In this document: positions 9,734 to 16,364 of the stretch, piece by piece
Numbering within the stretch: position 1 is the stretch's first letter
How the letters are laid out: each line of letters opens with the position of its first letter
Origin: a virus
Strand: one strand, 5' to 3'
Virus record (IMG/VR): IMGVR_UViG_3300035199_000282
Coordinates: 1-33,751 of that record
Length of the DNA: 33,751 nucleotides
Position numbers and translations under genes: made by a program
Notes under the pieces: model-generated
Database searches by the model: none
What the model was told of the DNA's origin: nothing
What the model saw: only the letters and a program-made list of their open reading frames with translations

Positions 9734-10152
9734 TCGCTGGCTTGTTGCTGGTGTCCACAGTTGCGGCGGCAGTCACGACTGCACTACCACCGCGACCGAC
9801 AGCACCAGCTACGGCAACCGGCGAGTGTCAGCAGTCCGTCCCCCTGCGGGTCGGATCGCCCGTCCCTGTACCTCTCCTGGACGGCGCTGGACTCGTCGGT
9901 TGCTCAGCCGTTTGTGAACCGTTGAGCAGCTATGCACATTTGCTCCACCTGGAAAAACACGCCGACGCGGTCCGGGAGTTGTACGAGATCGACGTCGCCC
10001 GGCTCCAGGCGGACCGCGACTATTGGCGGGAAAAGGCCCAAACGGCTACGGCTGGTTCCTGGTATCGGTCGCCCTGGTTCGCAATTGTCACATCGGCAAC
10101 CCTGGTCGCGGCCTCTGTTGTGACGTATGATCAGTTGTACGGGGATCGGTGA
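9730..10152 (+). CDS. Membrane protein with signal-like N-terminus, lysis cluster
   Basis: 140 aa. The first 20 residues form a signal-like hydrophobic segment (MIAGLLLVSTVAAAV), followed by a Pro/Ala/Thr-rich stretch, a coiled-coil-like middle (LEKHADAVRELYEIDVARL) and a second hydrophobic segment near the C-terminus (FAIVTSATLVAASVV). This N- and C-anchored periplasmic helix could bridge membranes, as spanins do. No clear lipobox is visible. Overlaps both neighbours by a few bases, so it is co-translated with the lysis cluster. Confidence 0.5.
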   Translation: MIAGLLLVSTVAAAVTTALPPRPTAPATATGECQQSVPLRVGSPVPVPLLDGAGLVGCSAVCEPLSSYAHLLHLEKHADAVRELYEIDVARLQADRDYWREKAQTATAGSWYRSPWFAIVTSATLVAASVVTYDQLYGDR

Positions 10153-10154
10153 AA

Positions 10155-10463
10155 ATGAGCAGCGACGAGAAAAACACGAGCTGGCGCCAGTCCCTGATCG
10201 GCCCGATCGTGACTGTCGTTTTTCTGGCTGGCGGCGGGTGGGTGACTCTCGACGCTGTCGCCCAGGAGTCCGAGGATCTGACCGAGCGGATCGAGTTTGT
10301 CGAAACGAAAGTCGGACAGCAACAGGTGATCGAGATCAAAGTCGAGCAGGTCGAAAAACGACTGGAACGGCTCGAAACCTCGATCGAAAAACTGATCGAA
10401 ATCCAGCAGCAACAAGCCCTGTCAACGGCCCGGATCTGTACCGCAACCGGCGCCGATTGCTGA
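10155..10463 (+). CDS. Single-span coiled-coil membrane protein, lysis cluster
   Basis: 102 aa from ATG 10155 (GTG 10149 would add two residues). A hydrophobic segment near residues 16-35 (GPIVTVVFLAGGGWV) is followed by a long heptad-like acidic/basic helix (residues about 40-88), ending with TATGADC. This N-in, C-out single-span coiled coil is typical of phage proteins near holin and spanin genes. It is the last gene of the lysis cluster; beyond it lies the non-coding junction with repeat element A. Confidence 0.55.
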   Translation: MSSDEKNTSWRQSLIGPIVTVVFLAGGGWVTLDAVAQESEDLTERIEFVETKVGQQQVIEIKVEQVEKRLERLETSIEKLIEIQQQQALSTARICTATGADC

Positions 10464-10650
10464 ACGCAACGTCAAGTCCTGGAAGCCTTCGTAAACGCTG
10501 GACGGAAAGCCATTCTGCGTTTCGAGGTATGGGTGTTGTCAGCACACAGAGTCGAAATGAAAAAGCCTTGTGGACCCCTTAGCGGGCGATTACGGGCCTG
10601 TGTAGTTATTCCAGTTTTGACTTGGGTTTTCGCCAGGTCCGGGGGTTTTT
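10464..10650 (+). other. Non-coding junction with repeat element A
   Basis: 187 bases between the lysis and early modules. It contains the first copy of a 119-nt element (10502-10620); the rest has no convincing gene. The final 30 bases hold a G-run (10640-10645) that can serve as ribosome site for the GTG start of the Dam gene. Confidence 0.7.
10502..10620 (+). repeat. Repeat element A (partner 30712-30830)
   Basis: Aligns without gaps to element B at a constant offset of 20,210 bases: 100 of 119 positions match and 10507-10549 is 43 of 43. G+C is about half (64 of 130 over 10501-10630, hand count), well below the flanking genes. TTTCGA (10520-10525) can pair with TCGAAA (10552-10557), or its GCGTTTCGAGG surroundings can pair imperfectly with 10486-10498. 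Function unknown: a structured RNA, regulatory site or small mobile element are all possible. Confidence 0.85.
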
Positions 10651-11079
10651 GTGGCTGATCTTGCTGTTCATTTTTCTTCAAAATCCGACGCCTGGTCGAC
10701 GCCGATCGACCTGTTCCAACGGCTCGATCTGGTGTGGAATTTCACACTCGATGTCTGCGCCGATGAGTCCAACCACAAGGTCGATCGCTACTTCACCAGG
10801 GAGATCGACGGCCTGGCGCAGACCTGGTCCGGCGAGGTCTGCTGGATGAATCCACCCTACGGTCGGGAGATCGGCGCGTGGATGCGGAAGGCCCACGACG
10901 AGAGCCTGGCCGGCGCAACCGTGGTCTGTCTGGTACCGGCCAGGACCGACACGGCCTGGTGGCATGACTACGCGATGCGAGGCCGGATCGAGTTTCTACG
11001 CGGCCGGCTCCGGTTCGGGAACGCCAAAAACTCCGCGCCGTTTCCGTCGGCGGTCGTCGTGTTTCACCCGCTGCCATGA
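10651..11079 (+). CDS. dam: Phage DNA N-6-adenine methyltransferase (Dam family)
   Basis: 142 aa, GTG start, matching the short phage Dam family throughout. It begins with FSSKSDAWSTPIDLFQRLD, then FTLDVCADESNHKVDRYF, the motif IV active-site phrase MNPPYG (about 67-72), and later VCLVPARTDTAWWHD and GRLRF. It should transfer a methyl group from S-adenosylmethionine to adenine, with GATC the usual target of this family (established knowledge, not proven here). It stands alone between element A and the early promoter. GATC is strongly over-represented in this genome, so methylation could protect phage DNA or mark its age. Confidence 0.9.
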   Translation: MADLAVHFSSKSDAWSTPIDLFQRLDLVWNFTLDVCADESNHKVDRYFTREIDGLAQTWSGEVCWMNPPYGREIGAWMRKAHDESLAGATVVCLVPARTDTAWWHDYAMRGRIEFLRGRLRFGNAKNSAPFPSAVVVFHPLP

Positions 11080-11108
11080 CCTCCAGGGGTCCTCGTACGC
11101 GCACGCGG

Positions 11109-11132
11109 AATGAAATGACCAATGAAATGACC
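11109..11132 (+). repeat. Tandem 12-bp direct repeat upstream of early promoter
   Basis: AATGAAATGACC occurs twice back to back (11109-11120 and 11121-11132), ending 8 bases before the -35 box of the early promoter. Position and perfect repetition suggest an activator or repressor binding site; no protein can be assigned, though the winged-helix/RHH protein at 15268 is a candidate. Confidence 0.55.
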
Positions 11133-11140
11133 CATGGGTG

Positions 11141-11169
11141 TTGCACAGTTTTGCGCGGTGGAGTATAGT
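11141..11169 (+). promoter_or_regulatory. Early promoter P1 (sigma70-like)
   Basis: TTGCAC (11141-11146), 17 bases, then TATAGT (11164-11169), predicting a start near 11176, about 50 bases upstream of ATG 11225. It lies in the largest gap before the early gene array and points along it. The upstream-open frame of the 11225 gene would run through this promoter, which supports the internal ATG as the true start. Confidence 0.65.
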
Positions 11170-11224
11170 TCTGGTGTGGCCGGGAAATGAGCCGGCCCTT
11201 CACAACCAAAACCGGAGCCCCAAA

Positions 11225-11704
11225 ATGACGACCCTTATTTCTCCCCTCTGCCTCACCTGCTCGAACCCGATGACCTCCGTAGGATCCAGCCACCTGTCGA
11301 AACGGGTTCAACTCCCTGTCGTCGGTAGCTATCCTCTGAACCTCGTGTCCTGGCGATGTGTGAAGATCGAACAGGACGGCGACGAGGACACCGGCTGCGA
11401 CGGCGGCCTGGAGATCAGCGACAACGCCGACAGCATTTTTGCCGAGGACATCCACGGCCTGGTGTTCGACATGGACGGAAAGCAGATCGATCCCAAGACC
11501 TATGCGATCGACTTCTACAACATGACGCGAGGAACCGCCCGCGTCGTCGACTCTATGGACGTCCAGGCACACAGCTACGACGCCGCGAAGGCGAAGCTGC
11601 TGGCCTGGGCCGCCCAACTGGAATGGAGGCTTGAGATCATCAGTAGCCGCGAACTCGACGCGCCGCGCAGTCCGGACGGCTCCGTGTTCGTGGTGATCAA
11701 ATGA
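11225..11704 (+). CDS. Early orphan protein, paralogue of the next gene
   Basis: 159 aa from ATG 11225 with GGAG at 11214-11217. First gene after promoter P1 and therefore likely an early, host-takeover-type product. The N-terminus has Cys-rich CLTCSNPM; the C-terminal ~40 residues (YDAAKAKLLAWAAQL... EIISSRELDAPR) are nearly the same as those of the following protein, and the DNA is also alike there. I recognise no family. It ends in ATGA, overlapping an ATG that leads into the first AACC leader. Confidence 0.75.
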   Translation: MTTLISPLCLTCSNPMTSVGSSHLSKRVQLPVVGSYPLNLVSWRCVKIEQDGDEDTGCDGGLEISDNADSIFAEDIHGLVFDMDGKQIDPKTYAIDFYNMTRGTARVVDSMDVQAHSYDAAKAKLLAWAAQLEWRLEIISSRELDAPRSPDGSVFVVIK

Positions 11705-11778
11705 ACAACCAACCAACCAACCAACCCACAACCAACCAACCCACAACCAACCAACCAAACCAAACCAGGAGCCCCAAA
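11705..11778 (+). repeat. AACC-repeat leader, 5+3+3 units
   Basis: AACC units at 11707-11726 (5), 11730-11741 (3) and 11745-11756 (3), separated by CAC-type interruptions, then CCAGGAGCCCCAAA leading to ATG 11779. The leader is nearly free of G and of predicted pairing. An ATG at 11701 overlapping the previous stop is in frame with 11779, so a fused N-Q-P-T-rich form could also be made. Confidence 0.85.
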
Positions 11779-12234
11779 ATGGCCAACCCCCAAACGACGA
11801 CAGCCCCCACGATCACTCTCCGCCGGATCAGCGCCGGACACTACCAGACGCCCTGCGGCCGTTTCGACGTTTGCCGGGTCGATTACGACCGCAACTTTGG
11901 ATACGGCCTGTCAGGCTGGTACTGGTCGGAAAACGACGCTCCAGGAGCCGACGATCATTTCGGCACAATGAGAGCGGCCCGGACGGCTCTGGCCTTCCAT
12001 ATGGCCGCCGAGGACGCCCCGGATCTATCCACCTTCGCTATCGAGATTAGGGCCTGGCGATGCGCCCAATTGAGCAGCTATCCTCCCCGCGACTCCGTCG
12101 ACGTCCAGGCGATCAGCTACGAAGCCGCGAAGGCGAAGCTGCTGGCCTGGGCCGCCCAACTTGGATGGAACGTCGAGATCATCAGCGGCCGCCAGGTCGA
12201 CGCGCCACGGCCGGCTGGAGTGCTGGTCAAATGA
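11779..12234 (+). CDS. Early orphan protein, paralogue of the previous gene
   Basis: 151 aa. AGGAG at 11767-11771, seven bases before ATG 11779. The N-terminal half (TLRRISAGHYQTPCGRFDV... GYGLSGWYW) is a compact beta-type domain rich in aromatic residues. The C-terminal half (SVDVQAISYEAAKAKLLAWA... EIISGRQVDAPRP) duplicates the C-terminus of the gene before. No known family. If translation begins at ATG 11701, a 26-residue NQPT-rich extension is added. Confidence 0.75.
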   Translation: MANPQTTTAPTITLRRISAGHYQTPCGRFDVCRVDYDRNFGYGLSGWYWSENDAPGADDHFGTMRAARTALAFHMAAEDAPDLSTFAIEIRAWRCAQLSSYPPRDSVDVQAISYEAAKAKLLAWAAQLGWNVEIISGRQVDAPRPAGVLVK

Positions 12235-12283
12235 ACAACCAACCAACCAACCAACCAACCAACCCACGAACAGGATCCCTACC
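12235..12283 (+). repeat. AACC-repeat leader, 7 units
   Basis: Seven perfect AACC units (12237-12264) after the stop of the upstream gene, then CCACGAACAGGATCCCTACC before ATG 12284. The ribosome site is weak (AGGA). An ATG at 12231 overlapping the previous stop is not in frame with 12284 (53 bases apart), the only case of five where this is so; one more or one less repeat unit would change that relation. Confidence 0.85.
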
Positions 12284-12517
12284 ATGCCTCGATTCATCGC
12301 AGTTTTCGCCCGCTACCCAGACCACCACCACCGCGCCAAGGTCGCGCCAGGCTTCACGCCTTACGCCGGAACCGCTGTCGCCGTGGGTTCGCCACAGTGC
12401 GACCAGGTGATCTCCCAGCTTTCCAGACTTGCCAAGGCGGCCGGGTGCCAGGTCCGGATCCAGCATGTCCGACAGGCTGACCTGGACGGCCTCCGGATCG
12501 AAGGGGGTGACGCATGA
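12284..12517 (+). CDS. Small early orphan protein
   Basis: 77 aa, soluble, with a His cluster (YPDHHH) near residue 12 and a C-terminal half (ISQLSRLAKAAGCQVRIQHV RQAD) whose pattern L..A...G..V.I...RQ.D loosely resembles the shared ends of the two preceding proteins, so it may be a third diverged member. Ends in ATGA shared with the next gene, with GGGGGTGA just upstream acting as ribosome site. Confidence 0.65.
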   Translation: MPRFIAVFARYPDHHHRAKVAPGFTPYAGTAVAVGSPQCDQVISQLSRLAKAAGCQVRIQHVRQADLDGLRIEGGDA

Positions 12518-12876
12518 GCGGCGCAGTACCTGACGCCGTCCAGCGAGTCGTCGACGCTTGGAAAGCGAACGCGGCCGAGGCGGGGATGCCAGAGGACGCG
12601 TGCTGCGTCAGCCACGCGCCGAGCGAATCCCGCGCCCATTATGGGCCGTACTACCTCGACCCATGGGGAGCCCCTGACCGCGACATTCTCGACCAAGAGG
12701 AAGAACAGCCAGCCTGGATCGTGTGTTGCAACTACGAAAGAGCCGATCTGCACCTGACCTACTTTCCACAGGACGGCCGCTGGCTTTACTACGCGCGGAA
12801 CCGCGAGTCCTCCAACCTGATCAAAGGTGGAACGGCTGAGGCCGTCGCCAACGCCGAAATCGTCTACACGGGGTGA
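12514..12876 (+). CDS. Early orphan protein
   Basis: 120 aa, soluble, acidic, aromatic-rich (AHYGPYYLDPWG, HLTYFPQDGRWLYYARN). It starts on an ATGA overlap with the preceding gene (GGGGGTGACGC as ribosome site), so translation is coupled. A Cys pair (DACCVSH) and ICC-type pair (IVCCNYE) are visible but no recognised metal-binding motif. Function unknown. Confidence 0.7.
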   Translation: MSGAVPDAVQRVVDAWKANAAEAGMPEDACCVSHAPSESRAHYGPYYLDPWGAPDRDILDQEEEQPAWIVCCNYERADLHLTYFPQDGRWLYYARNRESSNLIKGGTAEAVANAEIVYTG

Positions 12877-12882
12877 CGCATG

Positions 12883-12945
12883 AGCCAAACCAACCAACCA
12901 ACCAACCAACCAACCAACAACCAACCCACGAACAGGAGGCCCAAA
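12883..12945 (+). repeat. AACC-repeat leader, 7+2 units
   Basis: Seven AACC units at 12888-12915, one AAC break, two more units to 12926, then CCACGAACAGGAGGCCCAAA and ATG 12946 (AGGAGG at 12934-12939). ATG 12880, just after the upstream stop, is in frame with 12946 (66 bases), giving a possible NQPT-extended form. Confidence 0.85.
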
Positions 12946-14289
12946 ATGGCCAACCTTGCCAAAGTCGAAAATGCAATGACAACTCTCCGGAGGATCGCCA
13001 GCCGCGACACCGCCCGCCGCCCAGGCTTCGAGCCTGACCGGGTCCTGGATCTCCACAGCCGCCAGGAGGTCGAACGGATGATCGGAAACCCAGGTCACGG
13101 CGGCGAGGAATGCGTCGGCTGTGTCCGCGACTGGATCGACAGAAACACCGTCGACGCCCAGACCGACCGGGCGAAGTTCGCCGGGATCCCTGACGCACGA
13201 CTGACCGGGCCTCTGTTCCGGGTCGTCACCGTCCAGGCCGACAGCCAGCGATGGACCGCCCGTTTGGTCCTGCTGGGCGACCGCTACGGCGCCTCGTCGA
13301 CTGCGGTAAGGGGTCGACACGACGTCGCCGCTGCTGGTGTCGTCTGGTATGACTCGGCCCACGAGTTCGATCCCGACGACGTGAGATCAGGACGTCCACA
13401 GACTGACGAACCGTTTGGCCCGTTCGCGTGCTACTCGACCCTGGACTCGCTGCTGTCGGCCTACTCGATCAAGACCGGGATCCGGCTCGAACGAGAGCGC
13501 GGCGACGCTGTGGACCTGGACGCGGACTCGCTCCGCCAGGTGGTCGAGATCCTGATCCTGTCCCAGGGCCTGGCGCCCAAATACATGATCTGTGAGGACG
13601 GGCGGTTCCGTACCGTGTCGGAACTGTGGACGAAGCAAATGAGATCCACGCCCGCCAGGCACGTCCCCTGGTTCCGGCCGAGCCTGGAGGCCCTGGAGGA
13701 GCGCCGGAAAGTACGGCGCCAGTTTCTGAACCTCTCACCCCTGGACGACCGCCTGGAGCAGGCCCTGGAGGTCCTGGGCAACTATACGGAAGGCGCCGAC
13801 CTGGACCGGGACGAGGCCTCCGCCGCCGGGACGGCGCTGGAACGCTGTGGCCTGGGATGGTTCGACGAGGTCACCGGCCTGATCCACCTGACGGTTCGCG
13901 GCGAACTGTGGAGGACTGGCACGGTTGGCTGTTCGTCGCTTAGCTGGGCGTCGACCAACGTTGGCGCGGCGCGGGCGGCCGTCCTGGACCTGATCGACAA
14001 CGAACACGTCCGACACCTGGACCGGACCTCACCAGACGAGGCGGCGGTCATATGCGCAGAGGTTCGGATCCCCTCGGCGGCTTCGACCGTGGACCCGCTG
14101 GAGGTCGTCCGCGACCTGGTCACGGCGGCGGATCGGGTGAAATGGAACCGTCACGAATCCGCATGGAAGCGACGCGCCGAGGCGCTACGCCAGGCGAAGC
14201 GGTTCCGCGCCCTGGTCAAATGGTCGACCCGCCGCCCTGTGGTCGGCGCCGTCGCCGGACGGAACGCGTCCGCCGGGGGTTCGAAATGA
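12946..14289 (+). CDS. Large early orphan protein
   Basis: 447 aa, the largest early gene product and unrecognised. The N-terminal part (to residue 60) is charged and helical with a CVGCVRDW motif; the middle (about 70-160) looks globular and beta-rich; residues about 230-300 form a charged helical stretch (EALEERRKVRRQFLNLSPLD); the end is basic (SAWKRRAEALRQAKRFRALV). The basic C-terminus would fit nucleic-acid contact. No enzyme motif found. Good ribosome site; ends in ATGA with the next gene. Confidence 0.75.
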   Translation: MANLAKVENAMTTLRRIASRDTARRPGFEPDRVLDLHSRQEVERMIGNPGHGGEECVGCVRDWIDRNTVDAQTDRAKFAGIPDARLTGPLFRVVTVQADSQRWTARLVLLGDRYGASSTAVRGRHDVAAAGVVWYDSAHEFDPDDVRSGRPQTDEPFGPFACYSTLDSLLSAYSIKTGIRLERERGDAVDLDADSLRQVVEILILSQGLAPKYMICEDGRFRTVSELWTKQMRSTPARHVPWFRPSLEALEERRKVRRQFLNLSPLDDRLEQALEVLGNYTEGADLDRDEASAAGTALERCGLGWFDEVTGLIHLTVRGELWRTGTVGCSSLSWASTNVGAARAAVLDLIDNEHVRHLDRTSPDEAAVICAEVRIPSAASTVDPLEVVRDLVTAADRVKWNRHESAWKRRAEALRQAKRFRALVKWSTRRPVVGAVAGRNASAGGSK

Positions 14290-15005
14290 CCCGGACCACC
14301 TGGGCGATCATCGTGACCGGGTGGATCGTGGTCGGCGCCGCCGCCTCCATGATCTGGCCGTTCGCGGCGCTGGGTTCGCTTCTGTCGGCCTTCACGATAT
14401 GTTTCATGTACCACCTGCTGGCCCTGGCCAGGGGTCGCCCACAACCAGCCAACCAACCAACCAACCAACCAACCAACCAACCAACCAACAGGGGGCCGAT
14501 CATGGCCACAACTCGAAAGGTCTGGCGCGTGACCTCCACCGCCATTGTCTCAACTCACGAAGGCGAAGGCGTCGCCGATCTCCACAACGGGATCGAAATG
14601 CTCTACCAGTGCGGGCCGATCCCGATCGAGGATCTGGAGGTCGTCCGGCTGGTTCCGGAGCCTATCCAGCCGGACTACACGGCGGCGATCATCGCCGCTC
14701 AACAGTACAGAACCGCCGAGGCCGAGGCCGACGCCCAGGCCGACGCCCAGGCCGACGCCCAGGGCGAGGACGACGGCGGCGCCGCGAGCGAGGCCAGGTG
14801 GATCGCCGGGTCAGCGTTCGGAAACCAGGGCCTGGCCGACCTGGGCGGCCTCGATGTCGAGGACGACGACGAGGACGACGACGAGGACGACGCCCAGGAG
14901 CACGAACACAACACAATGGATGGAGTGGTCGCGGCGCTGGGCTCCGCGTACCGGATCGCTGGGTTCGAGTCTGGAATGCTGGACCTCGAAGGGGGTGAAG
15001 AGTGA
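14286..15005 (+). CDS. Membrane segment fused through NQPT linker to acidic protein
   Basis: Full frame 239 aa. Residues 1-50 hold two hydrophobic segments (WAIIVTGWIVVGAAASMIW and FAALGSLLSAFTICFMYHLL). Residues about 55-70 are the NQPT linker encoded by ten CCAA units. From residue 73 (MATTRKVWR) a soluble domain follows, with three exact ADAQ repeats (14727-14762) and a run of 15 or so acidic residues (GGLDVEDDDEDDDEDDAQE). An internal ATG at 14502 with AGGGGG just upstream would yield a separate 167-aa soluble protein, so the locus may make two proteins or one fusion. The overlap with the previous stop (ATGA) favours use of 14286. Function unknown. Confidence 0.6.
   Translation: MTRTTWAIIVTGWIVVGAAASMIWPFAALGSLLSAFTICFMYHLLALARGRPQPANQPTNQPTNQPTNRGPIMATTRKVWRVTSTAIVSTHEGEGVADLHNGIEMLYQCGPIPIEDLEVVRLVPEPIQPDYTAAIIAAQQYRTAEAEADAQADAQADAQGEDDGGAASEARWIAGSAFGNQGLADLGGLDVEDDDEDDDEDDAQEHEHNTMDGVVAALGSAYRIAGFESGMLDLEGGEE
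14449..14501 (+). repeat. AACC-repeat tract, 10 units, with internal start site
   Basis: Ten perfect CCAA units (14449-14488), the longest tract here, followed by CAGGGGGCCGATC and ATG 14502. It lies inside an open frame from ATG 14286. A change of one unit would break the fusion but leave the internal ATG gene intact. Confidence 0.85.
14727..14762 (+). repeat. Three 12-bp coding repeats
   Basis: GCCGACGCCCAG three times in a row (14727, 14739, 14751), encoding ADAQ repeats in the acidic protein. In-frame unit, so copy-number change would lengthen or shorten the linker without frameshift. Confidence 0.85.
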
Positions 15006-15271
15006 TCGTCTTTGACCTTCCGGACCAGTCCTACGAAATCCACACAACCAGGATCCGGCGGGTCGTCGAGATCGTGGTCGACGTGAAGCGGATCCCAGGA
15101 ACCGCGCCGACCTGGCACCCGCCAGATCCTGGCGATCCGGACCAGTACGCGATCCTCGAAGCGAAGGGCCCAGGGGAGGGCGCCGGGTTCCGACAGCCGG
15201 TCGAGTTGACCGCCGCCGAACAGGAGCAGGCGATCTGCCAGGTGATCGAAGCCACGGAGGCGAAGCCATGA
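15002..15271 (+). CDS. Small early orphan protein
   Basis: 89 aa, soluble, starting at GTG 15002 in the GTGA overlap with the previous gene, with GGGGGTGAAG just upstream. Beta-strand rich N-terminus (IHTTRIRRVVEIVVDVKRI), then acidic and Pro-rich. It shares ATGA with the next gene. No family recognised. Confidence 0.65.
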   Translation: MIVFDLPDQSYEIHTTRIRRVVEIVVDVKRIPGTAPTWHPPDPGDPDQYAILEAKGPGEGAGFRQPVELTAAEQEQAICQVIEATEAKP

Positions 15272-15753
15272 TCCGCGACAGCCTGCCGTTCGCCAGGGGT
15301 AGCGACACAAGCGAGGCCGCCGCCGAATCCATGGTCGGCCACGCGCCGACAGTCCGGCGGCGGGTGTTCCAGTACATCCAGTCCCAGGGCGAACACGGAT
15401 CCACGGACGACGAGATCGAGCAGGCGCTGGACCTGTCACACCAGACAGCCAGCGCCAGGCGGAACCTGCTGGCGCGGGATGGCGCGATCCGTCGCATTGA
15501 CGCGAAGCGGAAAACCCGGTCCGGCCGCCAGGCTGGCGTCTGGGTCGCTGTGGACGGGTTCGACATTGACGCGAAGCGCCCAGGACGGCCCAGGAAATCG
15601 GACCAGGACCGCCGGGAGGTCAAGGTCACAGCCTACCTGGACAGGCCGCTTTACGCGGATCTGTGTTTGGCGGCTGCTGACGAGGGCCGCCCGGTTTCGC
15701 AGTTGATCCGGCGGGCCTGTGTCCGGTACCTGGCGGACAAGGGTGATACATGA
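15268..15753 (+). CDS. Winged-helix plus ribbon-helix-helix DNA-binding protein
   Basis: 161 aa. Residues about 25-95 form a winged helix pattern seen in phage regulators (VRRRVFQYIQSQGEHGSTDDEIEQALDLSHQTASARRNLLARDGAI, then the wing with RSGRQAGVWVAV). A GRPRK AT-hook-like linker follows, and residues about 118-160 resemble a ribbon-helix-helix (VKVTAYLDRPLYADLCLAAA... SQLIRRACVRYL). Likely a transcription regulator of the early operon or of its own promoter; the tandem repeat near P1 is a possible target (inference). Start ATG 15268 on the ATGA overlap. Confidence 0.75.
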   Translation: MIRDSLPFARGSDTSEAAAESMVGHAPTVRRRVFQYIQSQGEHGSTDDEIEQALDLSHQTASARRNLLARDGAIRRIDAKRKTRSGRQAGVWVAVDGFDIDAKRPGRPRKSDQDRREVKVTAYLDRPLYADLCLAAADEGRPVSQLIRRACVRYLADKGDT

Positions 15754-15794
15754 TCAACGAAAACAGGCCACGGTCGGCGCCTTTCGAGTTCGAC

Positions 15795-15824
15795 CAACTC
15801 AACCAACAACAACAGGAGGCCGCA
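15795..15824 (+). repeat. Short CA-rich leader (1-2 AACC units)
   Basis: A CAACTCAACCAACAACAAC stretch leads into AGGAGG (15814-15819) and ATG 15825. ATG 15750, overlapping the upstream stop, is in frame with 15825 (75 bases). This is a minimal version of the longer AACC leaders. Confidence 0.65.
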
Positions 15825-16364
15825 ATGGCCTTGACTCACGTTCGCAATTCTCTACTACTCCTGGCCGGCGTTCGCCGCGCCTACGGCGAGACAGAGCCCA
15901 CACCCGAACAACAGGAGCAGGCCGACCAGGCCGCCACAATCGTCCGGTTCGATTGGGAGCCCGGAAACGGCACCCTGTACCGGCTGACCTACACGATCCG
16001 ACAGTCCCCAGTGATCCCGGATGCCATCCCAGGCGGGCGCGAAGCTGCGGAGCGTGGCGACACGCTCCAGCCGTCGACGTTCTACTGTCTGATCTGGCAA
16101 GGCGCGATCCTGGAGGACGGGCGGCAACTCCCGCCGAGCGCCGGCCGGTCGTTTTCGTGGGACCAGTACAGCCACCTGAAAGGGCCGTGGTTCGCGTCCC
16201 AAATGGGGATCAACCACGCCGACGCCGACGGACTGCTCCTGCTCCTGGACGCCCTGGGACACTCGATCAGCTATTGCAACGACGATCCAACCAGGACGAT
16301 CCCGCAGCCACGGACGCCCGTTCTCGTCGAGGAAATGAAGGGGGCCGACAATGCCACCCGCTAA
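15825..16364 (+). CDS. Early orphan protein
   Basis: 179 aa from ATG 15825; starting at ATG 15750 would add 25 residues that include the translated leader. Sequence is soluble and aromatic-rich (YRLTYTIRQSPVIP, FSWDQYSHLKGPWF). Gln-rich acidic segment near residue 25-35 (TPEQQEQADQAA). No known family. It overlaps the ERF gene by 14 bases, which places it in the recombination cluster by position only. Confidence 0.7.
   Translation: MALTHVRNSLLLLAGVRRAYGETEPTPEQQEQADQAATIVRFDWEPGNGTLYRLTYTIRQSPVIPDAIPGGREAAERGDTLQPSTFYCLIWQGAILEDGRQLPPSAGRSFSWDQYSHLKGPWFASQMGINHADADGLLLLLDALGHSISYCNDDPTRTIPQPRTPVLVEEMKGADNATR

Noticed and set aside
10472-10681. Shared antisense peptide TLCADNTHTSKRRMA in both repeat copies
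   Set aside because: It follows from the DNA repeat. The frames have no start signals of their own, and the match covers only the identical core.
11707-14488. CRISPR-like array
   Set aside because: The repeats are tandem 4-mers without spacers and no cas genes are present.
14216-14545. Minus-strand frames with VGWLVGWLVG runs (also near 12025, 12227 and 10793)
   Set aside because: They are the reverse reading of AACC repeats, which cannot give stops in any frame. No ribosome site or family match; all real genes are on the + strand.
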